From NCBI RefSeq assembly GCF_029531655.1, contig NZ_JANRMI010000001.1:744001-808000 (forward strand): a DNA stretch of 64,000 bases, in the 5' to 3' direction. Source of the stretch: Bdellovibrio svalbardensis. GTDB taxonomy: Bacteria > Bdellovibrionota > Bdellovibrionia > Bdellovibrionales > Bdellovibrionaceae. Below the pieces are notes generated by a model that had not been told where the DNA came from, did no database searches, and was given only the letters and a program-made list of their open reading frames with translations. Both the position numbers and the translations under genes were made by a program. Of the stretch, positions 8,978 to 17,770 are shown piece by piece; position 1 is the stretch's first letter; every line of letters starts with the position of its first letter.

Positions 8978-9958
8978 ATGCTCAGATCGTACTTGTTGCT
9001 CATGCTCATTATTCCAACTTTGTTTCTTTGCTGCGTTCTTGAAGCCAAGGAAACAGACAATATCACGGGTCGCTACAAGCGCATTGAAGATAGCACGGAG
9101 ATTTTAGATCAAGAGATGAATCGTCGTTTGAAAGAGCTCGAGGAAGAAGCGAATTCTGACGGCATTCCTTGCGACAAACCTCGGGACATGCGTGTGCTGT
9201 TTCACGATTTGAATGGATCAAGATTTTTTATCGGTTCTATGGAAAGCTGGGCTGAGGACAATGAGAAGATCGCCAAAAGAAGTATGCCTGCTCATGACTC
9301 TGTCTATGAAGGTGTGCTTGAAAATGGCTGGATCTTCAATCGCCTGAAACTGGCATCAACAATCAAGGTCAATGGTCAGTTAATTGGAACAGACAAGCTG
9401 GGCCATTTTATTGATCAAGGATTTGAATTCTATACTCCCTATCGCCAAAGTGGATACCGTATGTCGGTGGCTTTGGATGGCAGTCTGGGATCGGAAAAAG
9501 GTTATTCGGGCGGCGGCTCTACGGGGGCTGTTTCCTATGCCGATGCGACCGCCAACTATCATGGTATTCGCTTCTATCATAATTTAACTGAAGGGCAGAG
9601 TCCTTATTTCCGTTGTTCCCAAGGCAAGTGGAAACAAGTGCGGGCTTTTTCATTTTCAGAATACGTCGATGCGGGATGGGATGAAGGCATTAACTGTAGC
9701 GGCATTCCTTCTAAAGAGGGACGCGCGCAGTTTGATAAAAATATTCAAAAGCTTGAAGTCGAGGCGCAAAGAGCAGGCAAAGGCGAGCGTTATAAATGCC
9801 CTGCCGATCCTCAAGCCTGTGTCGAGATTCAAGCTCGCTACATGAGTGTCGATCGCTATGTGGTTTCACCAGAGTGTCGCAAAGCTGCGGCGACAACGAC
9901 TCCAGTTTCTAAAACAGGAACGGGCACCGGTCGGAAAAACACTTCGGGGGTGAAGTGA
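8978..9958 (+). CDS. Secreted hypothetical protein with GTDKLGHF motif
   Basis: 326 residues from the ATG at 8978; the frame is open from a TTG at 8921, but the signal peptide (LRSYLLLMLIIPTLFLCC) begins at the later Met. The body contains VNGQLIGTDKLGHFIDQGFEFYT, reminiscent of the DKxxH core of DUF2279/YfiM-type periplasmic proteins, and a Gly-rich GGGSTGAVSYADATANYHG. Six or more Cys are present in the mature part. The C-terminus is Thr/Gly-rich. The stop overlaps the start of the next gene (TGATG), so the two are co-translated. No catalytic assignment is possible. Confidence 0.65.
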   Translation: MLRSYLLLMLIIPTLFLCCVLEAKETDNITGRYKRIEDSTEILDQEMNRRLKELEEEANSDGIPCDKPRDMRVLFHDLNGSRFFIGSMESWAEDNEKIAKRSMPAHDSVYEGVLENGWIFNRLKLASTIKVNGQLIGTDKLGHFIDQGFEFYTPYRQSGYRMSVALDGSLGSEKGYSGGGSTGAVSYADATANYHGIRFYHNLTEGQSPYFRCSQGKWKQVRAFSFSEYVDAGWDEGINCSGIPSKEGRAQFDKNIQKLEVEAQRAGKGERYKCPADPQACVEIQARYMSVDRYVVSPECRKAAATTTPVSKTGTGTGRKNTSGVK

Positions 9959-10278
9959 TGGATCCATGGTCTATTCAACAAGCGCAAAAATCCCTGGAAC
10001 AGTTGGAGCAATGCCAGGGGCTTCGCTGTGTGTATGACTTCTTTGCCAAAGATCTTTCGAAGAATTCGCGCGAAGAAATTTATATCTTCATCAAGGATAA
10101 CGGTCCCGCAAAAGTTTCCAAAGCTTGTGAAGCGAAAGAGAAGCCACGCCGAATGACAGCCAACGAAATCTGCTTTTCGGTGACTTTAAAAAAATTGGGG
10201 GATGTGCAAATTCTTTGGCGCAATGAAGAGGGGCAGTGGAAACTAAGTAATGCCTCCAAGCGAAAAGCGTCAGACTAG
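9958..10278 (+). CDS. Small hypothetical protein
   Basis: 106 residues starting at the ATG that overlaps the upstream TGA by one base. No signal peptide. It has three Cys (two near residues 18-22, QCQGLRC) and ends in a basic tail. A compact helical-then-strand pattern (LGDVQILWRNEEGQWKLSN) is suggestive of a small folded domain. Coupling with the secreted upstream protein suggests a joint role. Family not recognised. Confidence 0.55.
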   Translation: MDPWSIQQAQKSLEQLEQCQGLRCVYDFFAKDLSKNSREEIYIFIKDNGPAKVSKACEAKEKPRRMTANEICFSVTLKKLGDVQILWRNEEGQWKLSNASKRKASD

Positions 10279-10459
10279 AAGTTGGCATTCGACAGCCCTT
10301 TGAAAGTCGAAATAATTTATCCAGCGTAATCTTACTCGGTATCTTTGGCCGGATCATTTTCACCTTTAGATTTTTATTCTGTAAGCTTCTTGAAGTTGGT
10401 CGTGACAGCGGTAAAACGCGAGTGGAGAAGTTTCAGGCCACAGCTCTATGATCAGATAC

Positions 10460-10768
10460 ATGAAAAAGCTAATTCAATTGATCACGGTGGCGATGGGTGT
10501 ATTTATGATTTTAAAAGGCGCATATGCAGCTGACGGAACGTACAGCATGCGGTTTAAAGAAGTCGGGCTGGAGCAGCTTTCTACAGACCTGATTATTCAT
10601 GATCGCGATGGCGAACCGGAATCCAAAGAAGTGAAAGTCGGTTGGACTGAGGACCTCAAGATTGTCAAATCACACTGTAAGGTCTCGGGTCTTCTCGCCA
10701 TGGATGATGTCACAGGACAAATTCAAAAAGATATGCAAGCTCAAGCAAATCTACTTTGGTCATTCTAA
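10460..10768 (+). CDS. Small secreted hypothetical protein
   Basis: 102 residues from ATG at 10460 (an in-frame ATG at 10448 is four codons upstream). The signal peptide MKKLIQLITVAMGVFMILKG ends AYA-AD. The mature part is about 78 residues, mostly strand-like (YSMRFKEVGLEQLS, KEVKVGWTEDLKIVKSHC). The stop codon sits inside a 15-bp tandem duplication. No recognised family. Confidence 0.5.
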   Translation: MKKLIQLITVAMGVFMILKGAYAADGTYSMRFKEVGLEQLSTDLIIHDRDGEPESKEVKVGWTEDLKIVKSHCKVSGLLAMDDVTGQIQKDMQAQANLLWSF

Positions 10769-10786
10769 AGATGGTCCTTCTAAAGA
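10757..10786 (+). repeat. 15-bp tandem duplication over a stop codon
   Basis: Two adjacent copies of TGGTCMTTCTAAAGA (14/15 identical) at 10757-10771 and 10772-10786. Each copy carries the in-frame TAA, so the stop is doubled. Confidence 0.6.
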
Positions 10787-10830
10787 ATTGTGTAATTCAA
10801 ATTTGAGAGTCTAGGACTTCTGGCGCTTTC

Positions 10831-10859
10831 TGCTTGTCCTAGGCGACTCATGCTAGAAT
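10831..10859 (+). promoter_or_regulatory. Extended -10 promoter candidate
   Basis: TGCTAGAAT at 10851-10859 is an extended -10 (TG-n-TAGAAT); the -35 (TGCTTG) is weak. It would start transcription about 16 nt before the ATG at 10882. Confidence 0.4.
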
Positions 10860-10881
10860 GAGGAACAGAACGGAGGCAGTT

Positions 10882-11196
10882 ATGAGATTTGCATTATTGA
10901 TGCTTCTCTGTTTTGCTCCTCAATTAGGTTTTTCTGCCGCTAGCGATGTCCAAAATATGTCAACTTATGATCCGGCGGTGGAACTGCGAAGAGCGCCAGC
11001 ATCGAGCACCCGCAGCCCCAATTTGAAAGCCTGCTCCTATTATGCTGAAGGTTCGAGAGTCACAGATATCACACGTCTGCAAATGCGACGTCTGTCTTGC
11101 GAAGAGAATCAATCTCGAGATATCAAATTGCCCGATCGTCCCGAATCCGATGTGTACAGAGTCGGAGAGCCATTTGATGTGCCAAAACGAAATTAG
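10882..11196 (+). CDS. Small secreted hypothetical protein
   Basis: 104 residues. ATG at 10882 follows a good SD (GGAGG) and opens a signal peptide MRFALLMLLCFAPQLGFSAA; an upstream in-frame ATG at 10858 lacks an SD. The mature part is about 84 residues, basic, with two Cys (ACSYY and LSCEEN) that could form one disulfide. It is convergent with rpoH, with stops only 2 bp apart. Function unknown. Confidence 0.6.
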   Translation: MRFALLMLLCFAPQLGFSAASDVQNMSTYDPAVELRRAPASSTRSPNLKACSYYAEGSRVTDITRLQMRRLSCEENQSRDIKLPDRPESDVYRVGEPFDVPKRN

Positions 11197-11198
11197 TT

Positions 11199-12308
11199 CT
11201 AGCTTTCCATTTTAGTTTTAATTTTTTTAAGAACACGGGCTTCCATCTGACGAACTGCTTCGCGGGTGATGCCGTGTTTTTCGCCAATTTCCTGCAGGGT
11301 CAAAGGCTCATCATTCAGAATTCTTTCATCCAGAATGATTTTCTCTCGCTCAGAAAGTTCCGGGCGGATTTCTTCGAGTTTCTCTTTGAGGATCGCCAGT
11401 TGCTCTTGTCTTGCCAGTTGTTCATCCAAGGGTTGGTCAGAGAAGTCTTTTTGCATTTCGCCAAGGCTGGTGCCGGATTCATCGTCAACGGGACGATCCA
11501 AGCTGACGTCACGGCCTGACATACGCATTGCCATATCGCGAACTTCATCTTCAGGAATTCCCAATCGATCACTGATCAGAGCCAAGCTGGGCTCGATGCC
11601 CATGGCATCAAGAGCTTCTTTTTCTTTTTGCAACTGATAGAAAAGTTTTCTTTGGTTCTGGGTTGTCCCGATGCGAACCATGGAGTACTGACGCATGAGG
11701 TACTCTTGAATATAACCGCGAATCCACCAGACGGCATAGGTGATCAAACGTGCCCCTTTATAGGGGTTGAATTCACGAACGGCATGCATCAAACCGACAT
11801 TTCCTTCTTGAATCAGGTCAATCATCTTGGCGCCGAATTTAGAATACTCCGCTGCAATTTTTACGACGAAGCGCAGGTTGGCCTTCACCATCGCTTGGGC
11901 GGCTTCAGGATCCTTGGTTTCAAAATATTTTTTCGCCAATGCGGTTTCTTCTTCTTTAGTTAAAACCTTGTAGCGGCGGATTTCATTTAAATACATTACC
12001 AGTGGATCGGCAGATGTCAGAGCTTTCGAAGAATCACTGACAACGACATTCTTTGGAATGACGATCTCTTCGGGGATATCTTCTTCCACACTCGGTACGG
12101 CATAAGCTTTATCGGCTTCGACAGGGCTCAGCTCATCATGGACGTCGTGAGTGGCGGTCTCGTCCACAACTTCGGCAACTACCGGCTTTACTTCCACTTT
12201 ATCTTTGGCGCTTTTGGACAAAGGGCGAACACCAGTGGCTTTTGCAGTCACTGTTTTTTTCTTCCCAGAATCAGTTGAAGAGGGGGTCTTCGCCTTTGTT
12301 TTTGCCAT
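11199..12308 (-). CDS. rpoH: RNA polymerase sigma factor RpoH (sigma-32)
   Basis: 369 residues. After an Ala/Lys/Val-rich N-terminal extension of about 95 residues comes a full sigma-70 family core: region 1.2 (LVMYLNEIRRYKVL), region 2 (VKANLRFVVKIAAEY, DLIQEGNVGLMHAVREFNP, ITYAVWWIRGYIQEYL), the diagnostic RpoH box QRKLFYQL, region 3, and region 4.2 HTH (LTLQEIGEKHGITREAVRQM). Directs RNA polymerase to heat-shock promoters. E. coli RpoH is about 284 residues, so the disordered N-terminal extension is unusual. It lies 5 bp downstream of a small protein gene on the same strand and is expected to be co-transcribed with it from the promoter at 12661-12690. Confidence 0.92.
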   Translation of the reverse strand: MAKTKAKTPSSTDSGKKKTVTAKATGVRPLSKSAKDKVEVKPVVAEVVDETATHDVHDELSPVEADKAYAVPSVEEDIPEEIVIPKNVVVSDSSKALTSADPLVMYLNEIRRYKVLTKEEETALAKKYFETKDPEAAQAMVKANLRFVVKIAAEYSKFGAKMIDLIQEGNVGLMHAVREFNPYKGARLITYAVWWIRGYIQEYLMRQYSMVRIGTTQNQRKLFYQLQKEKEALDAMGIEPSLALISDRLGIPEDEVRDMAMRMSGRDVSLDRPVDDESGTSLGEMQKDFSDQPLDEQLARQEQLAILKEKLEEIRPELSEREKIILDERILNDEPLTLQEIGEKHGITREAVRQMEARVLKKIKTKMES

Positions 12309-12313
12309 AAAAA

Positions 12314-12619
12314 TTAAGCTAAGTATTTAGCAAGCTTCTTTTGCAAAGTCTCGGTAACTTTGCCTTTGAAAGGTGCCAGCATGAAGGGGAGGTCCACCGT
12401 GACGCTAACTGTGCTGCCATTGCCCGCAGCGGCAACAAGCACATCAGCTTTAAATTGAGAGCCATTCATTCTGCAACTCATTGCACTATCATTGAAGTCG
12501 CATTGGAGCTTTGGATCAAATTTGCGAATGTCTTGATCATTTGACAGGAACTCTTTGATTTTCGCATAGGCCTCTTGAATGGGCTGAGAGCTTTTATGAT
12601 CAATAGTAAATTTAGGCAT
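12314..12619 (-). CDS. Polyhydroxyalkanoic-acid-system-like small protein (PhaM/PF09650 type)
   Basis: 101 residues from ATG at 12619, preceded by AAAGGACC; a longer frame begins at 12655 but lacks an SD. The pattern MPKFTIDHKSSQPIQEAYAK, followed by FDPKLQCDFNDSAMSCRM and strands with VDLPFMLAPFKGKVTETLQKKL, matches the small PHA-granule-region family and the SRPBCC-like proteins often found beside stress genes. It is the upstream partner of rpoH. Cytoplasmic; role in granule association is inference from the family name only. Confidence 0.65.
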   Translation of the reverse strand: MPKFTIDHKSSQPIQEAYAKIKEFLSNDQDIRKFDPKLQCDFNDSAMSCRMNGSQFKADVLVAAAGNGSTVSVTVDLPFMLAPFKGKVTETLQKKLAKYLA

Positions 12620-12636
12620 GAAGGTCCTTTCGGGCT

Positions 12637-12659
12637 GAGCAACCAAGTCGAGCAACCAA
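12637..12659 (-). repeat. Tandem 13-bp repeat in the rpoH-operon leader
   Basis: GAGCAACCAA occurs twice (12637-12646 and 12650-12659) separated by GTC, within the 5-prime leader between the promoter and the first start codon. A possible regulator or RNA site. Confidence 0.4.
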
Positions 12660-12660
12660 A

Positions 12661-12690
12661 ATTATATCTTTTTAACCATAGCATGGCCAA
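12661..12690 (-). promoter_or_regulatory. Sigma-70-type promoter for the rpoH operon
   Basis: Read on the minus strand: -35 TTGGCC, 18-bp spacer, perfect -10 TATAAT. The start would be near 12654, about 35 nt before the small-protein ATG at 12619. Confidence 0.55.
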
Positions 12691-12862
12691 GGAGATGCTG
12701 ATTTTGGTCTTAGGCCTAGGAAATATGGCTGTCCTGAAATATTGAGTCGGAAAAACAACCTGTCAATGTGGGTGCAGTCGAATATTTTCGGGAAGGTAGG
12801 CCACGCGCATCAGGGGGCGGAAGGTATAAGGCTTAATTTTCAGACACATAAGGAGATGCTTT

Positions 12863-12894
12863 TTGACTGCATGCAGGTGAAATGACAGTATATG
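12863..12894 (+). promoter_or_regulatory. Weak promoter candidate for aspS
   Basis: TTGACT at 12863-12868. A -10 is either CAGTAT (17-bp spacing) or TATATG (20-bp spacing); neither is ideal. The rest of the 12620-12931 gap shows nothing else I can support. Confidence 0.3.
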
Positions 12895-12931
12895 TGCCTG
12901 GTAGTTGTCCCTTCACACAAAAGGTTTTCCA

Positions 12932-14749
12932 ATGAAGTTCGTAAGCCAGTTAAAAAGGTCAGAGTACTGTGGCAAATTAGGCAGTTCTCATGTTGGTCAA
13001 AAAGTAGTTTTAATGGGTTGGGTGGATGTTCGCCGTGACCACGGAAGTCTAGTGTTTATCGATTTGCGCGATCGTGAAGGGATTGTGCAAGTAGTTTTGG
13101 ACCCGAATAAACCCGAAACGGCTGCCTCTAAAAATCTTCGCGGTGAATTCGTTTTGGCCGTGGAAGGTATCGTGCGTGCACGCCCAGACGGTATGAAAAA
13201 TACTAAAATTAAAACGGGTGAAATCGAGATCGAAGCAACTCGTTGCGAAATCTTGAATGAATCCGCAGTGCCGCCATTCCAAGGTGGGGACGAGAACGTT
13301 AACGAGATGTTGCGTTTGAAGTATCGCTATTTGGATTTGCGCACACCGCGTTTGCAAAATCATTTGATGACCCGCCATAAAGTGGCGCAGGTCGTTCGTC
13401 GTTTCCTGTCTGACAATGGCTTCCTGGAAGTGGAAACTCCGATTCTTTATAAATCAACACCGGAAGGCGCCCGCGACTATTTGGTTCCTTCACGCGTGAA
13501 TCCAGGAACTTTCTATGCGTTGCCTCAGTCTCCGCAAACGTTGAAACAGCTTTTGATGATTGGCGGTTATGACCGTTATTTCCAAATTGCTCGTTGCTTC
13601 CGTGATGAAGACTTGCGTGCAGATCGTCAGCCAGAGTTCTCGCAAATCGATATGGAAATGTCTTTCATCGATCAAGAGGACATCATGGCGATGAATGAAA
13701 AACTTTTGCGCACTATTTGGAAAGAAATCAAAGGCATCGACGTGGGTGAAATTCCACGCATGACTTTCCAAGAAGCAATGGATCGTTACGGCAACGATAA
13801 ACCTGATACGCGTTTTGGTTTGGAAATCAAAGACTTGAAATCGGTCGTAACAGGGTCGGGCTTTAAAGTTTTCGACGATGTTATCGCTCGCGGTGGTATC
13901 GTGCGCGGTATTGCTGTGCCTAAGGGCGGCGCTTATTCTCGTGGTCAGTTTGATAAATTGACTGAAGTCGCTAAGCGCGGTGGAGCGAAGGGCTTGGTTT
14001 GGATTAAGGCGGAAGCGGATGGCACATTTGCTTCTCCGGTATCTAAGTTCTTCAGCCAGGAAAAATTGGCAGAGATCTTTAAGACTGTAGGGGCTGGAAC
14101 TGGCGACTGCGCGTTGATCGTTGCAGATGACTACGACATAGCTTGTGCGTCTCTATCGACTTTGCGTATGCACGTGGGCAGAGAATTGAACTTGATCGAC
14201 ACCAGTAAATATAAATTCCTGTGGGTCGTGGACTTCCCATTGCTTGAGTACTCTTCGGATGAAAAACGTTGGGTGGCTCGCCATCATCCGTTTACATCTC
14301 CGAAAGATGAATTCTTCGGCGATCTCTTAGGGAACAACGAAGCTGCTTATGGCAAGATCCTGGCGAAAGCTTATGACCTTGTATGTAACGGTTACGAAAT
14401 GGGTGGCGGAAGTATCCGTATCTATCGCAATGAGATTCAGCAGGCGATGTTCCGTTTGTTGGGTATGAGCGAGGAAGAAACGAAACATAAATTTGGTTTC
14501 TTCTTGGAGGCTTTGAAGTATGGTACTCCTCCTCATGGTGGTATTGCTTGGGGTCTAGATCGCCTTGTGATGCTATTATGTGAAACAGAAGCCATTCGTG
14601 AAGTGATCGCCTTCCCTAAGACGGCGAAAGCTTCTGACTTGATGTCAGATTGCCCAAGCGAAGTGAATCGCGAACAACTGGCTGAAGTGGGTGTGCGCTT
14701 GAGTCCTCTGGCTGAAAAAGCTTTGGAAGATTCTAAAAAGAATTCTTAA
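12932..14749 (+). CDS. aspS: Aspartyl-tRNA synthetase
   Basis: 605 residues, close to the usual bacterial length of about 590. An OB-fold anticodon-binding domain comes first ([30 protein letters not shown]). The class II catalytic core follows with motif 1 ([21 protein letters not shown]), [14 protein letters not shown], motif 2 ([20 protein letters not shown]) and motif 3 ([14 protein letters not shown]). The bacterial GAD insertion is present. Charges tRNA-Asp, and possibly tRNA-Asn as a non-discriminating enzyme; I cannot tell which. The ATG at 12932 is preferred over 12905 because the family starts near [14 protein letters not shown]. Its 3-prime end overlaps the convergent gene by 17 bp. 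Confidence 0.95.
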   Translation: MKFVSQLKRSEYCGKLGSSHVGQKVVLMGWVDVRRDHGSLVFIDLRDREGIVQVVLDPNKPETAASKNLRGEFVLAVEGIVRARPDGMKNTKIKTGEIEIEATRCEILNESAVPPFQGGDENVNEMLRLKYRYLDLRTPRLQNHLMTRHKVAQVVRRFLSDNGFLEVETPILYKSTPEGARDYLVPSRVNPGTFYALPQSPQTLKQLLMIGGYDRYFQIARCFRDEDLRADRQPEFSQIDMEMSFIDQEDIMAMNEKLLRTIWKEIKGIDVGEIPRMTFQEAMDRYGNDKPDTRFGLEIKDLKSVVTGSGFKVFDDVIARGGIVRGIAVPKGGAYSRGQFDKLTEVAKRGGAKGLVWIKAEADGTFASPVSKFFSQEKLAEIFKTVGAGTGDCALIVADDYDIACASLSTLRMHVGRELNLIDTSKYKFLWVVDFPLLEYSSDEKRWVARHHPFTSPKDEFFGDLLGNNEAAYGKILAKAYDLVCNGYEMGGGSIRIYRNEIQQAMFRLLGMSEEETKHKFGFFLEALKYGTPPHGGIAWGLDRLVMLLCETEAIREVIAFPKTAKASDLMSDCPSEVNREQLAEVGVRLSPLAEKALEDSKKNS

Positions 14750-15413
14750 TTGAAATATTCCCAGAGGTGGTCACGATACGAATCTTGCCCACCTCTGCGG
14801 GATTAATTCCTTCGACTACCTTGCTGTCCTCACTCCGACTTCGTCGGAGTAGTTCGTTTTCAATCTTGCCCGTACCGGACTGCAAATCAAATTCATAGAG
14901 TTTATTTTTAGGAACTGTCACCTCGACCGATCCTTCGATGTTTTCTATCGTGATCGGTGCCACGTAATTTTTTGGCAGATAAATTTTGGCAACCAAAGAA
15001 GAGTCAGAAACAGAACTGCTTTCATGACCATTGATATTGATATGAACCCAGTTGCTAGCCAAAGGTTCGTGAATTTCCAGGACTAAGTTTGAAGGATCTC
15101 CACCTTGTGCGATGAAAGGACCTCGCTCGAAGCGGGGGATTTTCCCAGTCATCTCAATTTTCAGGCTGGGCCCGTCATAGGGAAGCACTTGAATATTTGT
15201 TCGACCGGAATTGATCTGCAGACTTTTAATTCCTTGAAGAAAGAATTCGGCTTTTTCCTCATAAGGCTCACCTTGAGTAAGTTTTGATGTTACGGAATTA
15301 AAAGCATCAAAGATTGATTCTGGATGATTGAACACATAGCCCATCATCAAGATTAAAGAGCCAACAAGAACCAGAAAGAGGGCCGCAAAGCCTAGAAGAA
15401 GCTTCTTCAACAT
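14733..15413 (-). CDS. DUF4097/adhesin-like membrane-anchored protein
   Basis: 226 residues. One N-terminal membrane helix ([20 protein letters not shown]), then a repetitive beta-helix-like region ([50 protein letters not shown]) characteristic of DUF4097/DUF2807 putative adhesins. Residues about 190-200 (LLRRSRSED) are encoded by a 19-bp mobile-looking palindrome (14832-14850) that sits in frame inside the gene. The 3-prime end overlaps aspS by 17 bp in antisense. Role unknown; probably periplasmic. Confidence 0.65.
   Translation of the reverse strand: MLKKLLLGFAALFLVLVGSLILMMGYVFNHPESIFDAFNSVTSKLTQGEPYEEKAEFFLQGIKSLQINSGRTNIQVLPYDGPSLKIEMTGKIPRFERGPFIAQGGDPSNLVLEIHEPLASNWVHININGHESSSVSDSSLVAKIYLPKNYVAPITIENIEGSVEVTVPKNKLYEFDLQSGTGKIENELLRRSRSEDSKVVEGINPAEVGKIRIVTTSGNISIKNSF
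14832..14850. repeat. Interspersed 19-bp palindrome, family A, intragenic copy
   Basis: ACTCCGACTTCGTCGGAGT: perfect 8-bp arms with a TTC loop. Identical to the copy at 57254-57272 and related to those at 28916, 28948, 57226 and 58067. This copy lies in frame inside the DUF4097-like gene. Confidence 0.85.
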
Positions 15414-15480
15414 AGACTTCTAATTTAACACATTGAAAATGAGTAGGAAACGTAATTGAATAAAGTAGTTAGGAGAACCT

Positions 15481-16257
15481 GTGCAGCGCGTACTTCCTGA
15501 AACTGACTTAGAAAAGAAATTGATGAGCATGGCCGCGGTTTTTATTGAAGAAAACCATGTTCTGGATGATTTGTATGAAATCATCGGTTCTGATTTGGTC
15601 GAGGGCAAAGAGCTGGCTCCTGACGTCAAAGAACAAGTTCTCGATGAAATCGGGGAGTACTTCTTCCGCCTGGACCTAAACTGGGGGGAAGAGATCAAAG
15701 AAGACTGTCTGGTCATCCTCGAAGACTTTTGGGGAGTGAAAAGCAAAGAAGCCGCTTTGAAAACTCTCGAGGATATCCGCACTCAAGGGCATCGTACGAA
15801 GTTCAATGTTCTTAAGAATATTGCAGTGGCAGATGAAAAAATGTCGGCCGCCTCTTTGGAAAAATTCAAACAGATTTTCAATTTTGATTTTGCCAGCGAA
15901 GAGCAAATGCAGATGACTGATGATGATCACCGTCTGCTGGCGAATTGGATGAAGAAGACAGATCGCTTCATCGGCGAATGCGGAATTTTAGCCTGGGACA
16001 TCGCACGCGCAGTTCATCTGGCGCGCCTGTCCTTCATCGTCGGTTATATCGACGACAACCAAGCTTGGGCAGAAATCCTTAAACTTGCCCCTCTTGCCGA
16101 AGGAAAATTCAAAGACTGGCGCGAATTCGCCTTGAGCTTCATCATCGGTCGCACCTTCTGGGCCGGCGAAGAAGATCCTCAAATTAAAATGGTCTGCGAG
16201 CGCCTCCTCGGCCACCCCGCAAGCCCATGGCAATTCTTCCCCCTCAGCAAAGACTAA
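15481..16257 (+). CDS. DUF1266-domain protein
   Basis: 258 residues starting at GTG 15481, chosen because of AGGAG eight bases upstream. The N-terminal about 140 residues are acidic and helical, with no signal peptide. The C-terminal part has the DUF1266 signature: WDIARAVHLARLSFIVGYI, then AWAEILKLAPLA, DWREFALSFIIGRTFWAG. The family is cytoplasmic and uncharacterised, often linked to contact-dependent or polymorphic toxin loci as an accessory or immunity-like protein; no toxin is nearby here. Its stop codon lies at the edge of an interspersed repeat (16256-16285) and is followed by a terminator. Confidence 0.75.
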   Translation: MQRVLPETDLEKKLMSMAAVFIEENHVLDDLYEIIGSDLVEGKELAPDVKEQVLDEIGEYFFRLDLNWGEEIKEDCLVILEDFWGVKSKEAALKTLEDIRTQGHRTKFNVLKNIAVADEKMSAASLEKFKQIFNFDFASEEQMQMTDDDHRLLANWMKKTDRFIGECGILAWDIARAVHLARLSFIVGYIDDNQAWAEILKLAPLAEGKFKDWREFALSFIIGRTFWAGEEDPQIKMVCERLLGHPASPWQFFPLSKD

Positions 16258-16285
16258 AAAGGTGCCTGCCATCTTTTTGGGTCTA
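16256..16285 (-). repeat. Interspersed repeat, family B (TAGACCC...GGCAGGCACC)
   Basis: On the minus strand this 30-bp block begins TAGACCCAAAAA and ends TGGCAGGCACCTTTTT. It matches 17820-17849 at about 27 of 30 positions in the opposite orientation. It abuts the stop codon of the DUF1266 gene. Confidence 0.75.
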
Positions 16286-16318
16286 CAGTGCGTTAGTTGA
16301 GTATCTTCGTCTGATAAA

Positions 16319-16350
16319 AAAGCCCACAAAAGTTGTGGGCTTTCTCTTAG
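16319..16350 (+). terminator. Rho-independent terminator
   Basis: 11-bp perfect arms AAAGCCCACAA and TTGTGGGCTTT with a 3-nt loop, then a short pyrimidine tail. Follows the DUF1266 gene and precedes the small secreted gene at 16371. Confidence 0.75.
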
Positions 16351-16370
16351 AAAATCGATTTAATTAAAGT

Positions 16371-16715
16371 ATGAAAAGTTCTTTAATTTTAAATGCCTTA
16401 GTTTTTCTTTGTCTTTCATCCTCTACTGCTTTTGCTATAGAAAGTGGACTGTATGAATGCACCAACGGCAACAATGCCAGCATCTGTCCTCAAAAGGTGA
16501 TTGTAAAACGCCAAGAGGGCAGACTCGCCAGTCTGAAAGTTTATTATTCAGGCTACTGCAACGATCAAGGACCTTACTACTATTCCTGCAACGAGACTGT
16601 ATGCGGTGATGGAGTCATCGAGTTTTCCAAGATCGAAGACTCCGGCTATCACTGGGAAAATCGCGGCTACAAATTCACCTGCGACTTTCAGAAAAGCTCA
16701 GCAGCAGGACGCTAG
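16371..16715 (+). CDS. Small secreted cysteine-rich protein
   Basis: 114 residues. Signal peptide MKSSLILNALVFLCLSSSTAFA, then a mature domain of about 92 residues with six Cys (YECTNG, SICPQK, GYCNDQ, YSCNE, TVCGDG, FTCDF), suggesting three disulfides. No recognised family. The 3-prime end overlaps the convergent lysR-type gene by 4 bp. Confidence 0.6.
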   Translation: MKSSLILNALVFLCLSSSTAFAIESGLYECTNGNNASICPQKVIVKRQEGRLASLKVYYSGYCNDQGPYYYSCNETVCGDGVIEFSKIEDSGYHWENRGYKFTCDFQKSSAAGR

Positions 16716-17596
16716 AGTTTTTTTGCCTTGTTAAGGATTTCCTCCAGGAACTCCTTGAACCAAGTCAGTCGACTGAGGTCTCTGCGGTAATAGATATAGA
16801 ATTCCGTGCGAACGGATTTATTTCTGATTCGATGCGATTGATGAAGATAACTGGCCTGTGGGCGAACATAGCTGGAAGGAATGACCGACCAGCTTTTTCC
16901 AGCGTGCACTCGCTCCTCGAGGGTGAGCCAATCGCGAACTCGGAAATCAACTTTGACCTGTCCCTGCAGTTCCTGGAAAAAATCCAGCTCTTCGGAGTAA
17001 AGGCTCATAGGGTATTCAGTTCTTTTTTCTAGCCACCAAGATTGCAGGTCTTTGCTTCCTTTTAGAAAACTTTTCGGTACCACCAAGGTGGGTTCATCTT
17101 CAAAAAGTTTTTTGCAGACATACAGTTCAGTATCGTGAAGATCGCGAGTGAGAATGACATCATAGTTGCCCTCTTTCAGATGTCTTTTCAATTCCGCAGA
17201 GCTGGCTTCGAACAAATTCAGACGACCATCAAATGTGACCGCAGTCAAAACGCGTCTTAAAACTTCAATATGACCAGCCACCGAAATAGCAACATTCTTG
17301 GCGGATGCAAAATTTTGCACAGAATGTCTGATGTCGACGGGGAGGTCGCCCAGGCGTTTCTTAATCTTTTCATAGAGATCTAAAGCAAAGACTGTGGGTT
17401 CTTTTTTGCGGCCCCGCAATTCAAAAAGAGCCAGCGGAAGCCCGTCTTCGAGTTGAGCAAGATGGCGGGTGATCGTTGGTTGAGTGGTTTTTATCTTCTC
17501 AGCAGCCCGCTGAAGAGTTCCCTCTTCTATGACGGCGATAAAGCTTTCCCATAAATACAGTGGAATGTCGGTTTGAATACTGGAGTGAAGTTTCAT
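16712..17596 (-). CDS. LysR-family transcriptional regulator
   Basis: 294 residues from ATG at 17596, the usual LTTR length; a 19-codon extension to 17653 would cover an operator-like dyad and is unlikely. N-terminal winged HTH (SFIAVIEEGTLQRAAEKI, then TTQPTITRHLAQLE) followed by a periplasmic-binding-type effector domain (LNLFEASSAELKRHLKEGNYDVIL, EPTLVVPKSF). Regulates unknown target genes; the nested dyad over its start codon suggests autoregulation. The divergent side (17631-17800) carries no clear ORF but has a terminator, so the target may be a small RNA or an eroded gene. Confidence 0.88.
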   Translation of the reverse strand: MKLHSSIQTDIPLYLWESFIAVIEEGTLQRAAEKIKTTQPTITRHLAQLEDGLPLALFELRGRKKEPTVFALDLYEKIKKRLGDLPVDIRHSVQNFASAKNVAISVAGHIEVLRRVLTAVTFDGRLNLFEASSAELKRHLKEGNYDVILTRDLHDTELYVCKKLFEDEPTLVVPKSFLKGSKDLQSWWLEKRTEYPMSLYSEELDFFQELQGQVKVDFRVRDWLTLEERVHAGKSWSVIPSSYVRPQASYLHQSHRIRNKSVRTEFYIYYRRDLSRLTWFKEFLEEILNKAKKL

Positions 17597-17630
17597 AACT
17601 GAAAGCATACATAATTGTATGATAGTTATG
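17594..17630. promoter_or_regulatory. Nested dyad over the lysR-type start codon
   Basis: Outer arms CATAACT (17594-17600) and AGTTATG (17624-17630) enclose inner arms CATACA (17606-17611) and TGTATG (17616-17621) with a TAAT centre. AT-rich, T-N11-A-like; a plausible autoregulatory operator. Confidence 0.5.
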
Positions 17631-17770
17631 GAAGGATATCGATGGTGCGGCATCTAGCGCTCCGGCAAGAACTCAAGATGGCCAAACTTTGACTACACAC
17701 GGAACAACTTCAACCCCTCCGTCACAGTTCAATAGTTGATGGTCGTAGTAAAGACTAAAGACACAAAAAG

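Noticed and set aside
12850-12889. Nine-codon leader-peptide-like frame before aspS
   Set aside because: AAGGAG directly abuts the ATG, too close for initiation, and no attenuator hairpin follows.
17641-17742. Thr/Ser/Pro-rich tail-like frame next to lysR
   Set aside because: No start codon in frame after the preceding stops. Kept only as part of the gap description.
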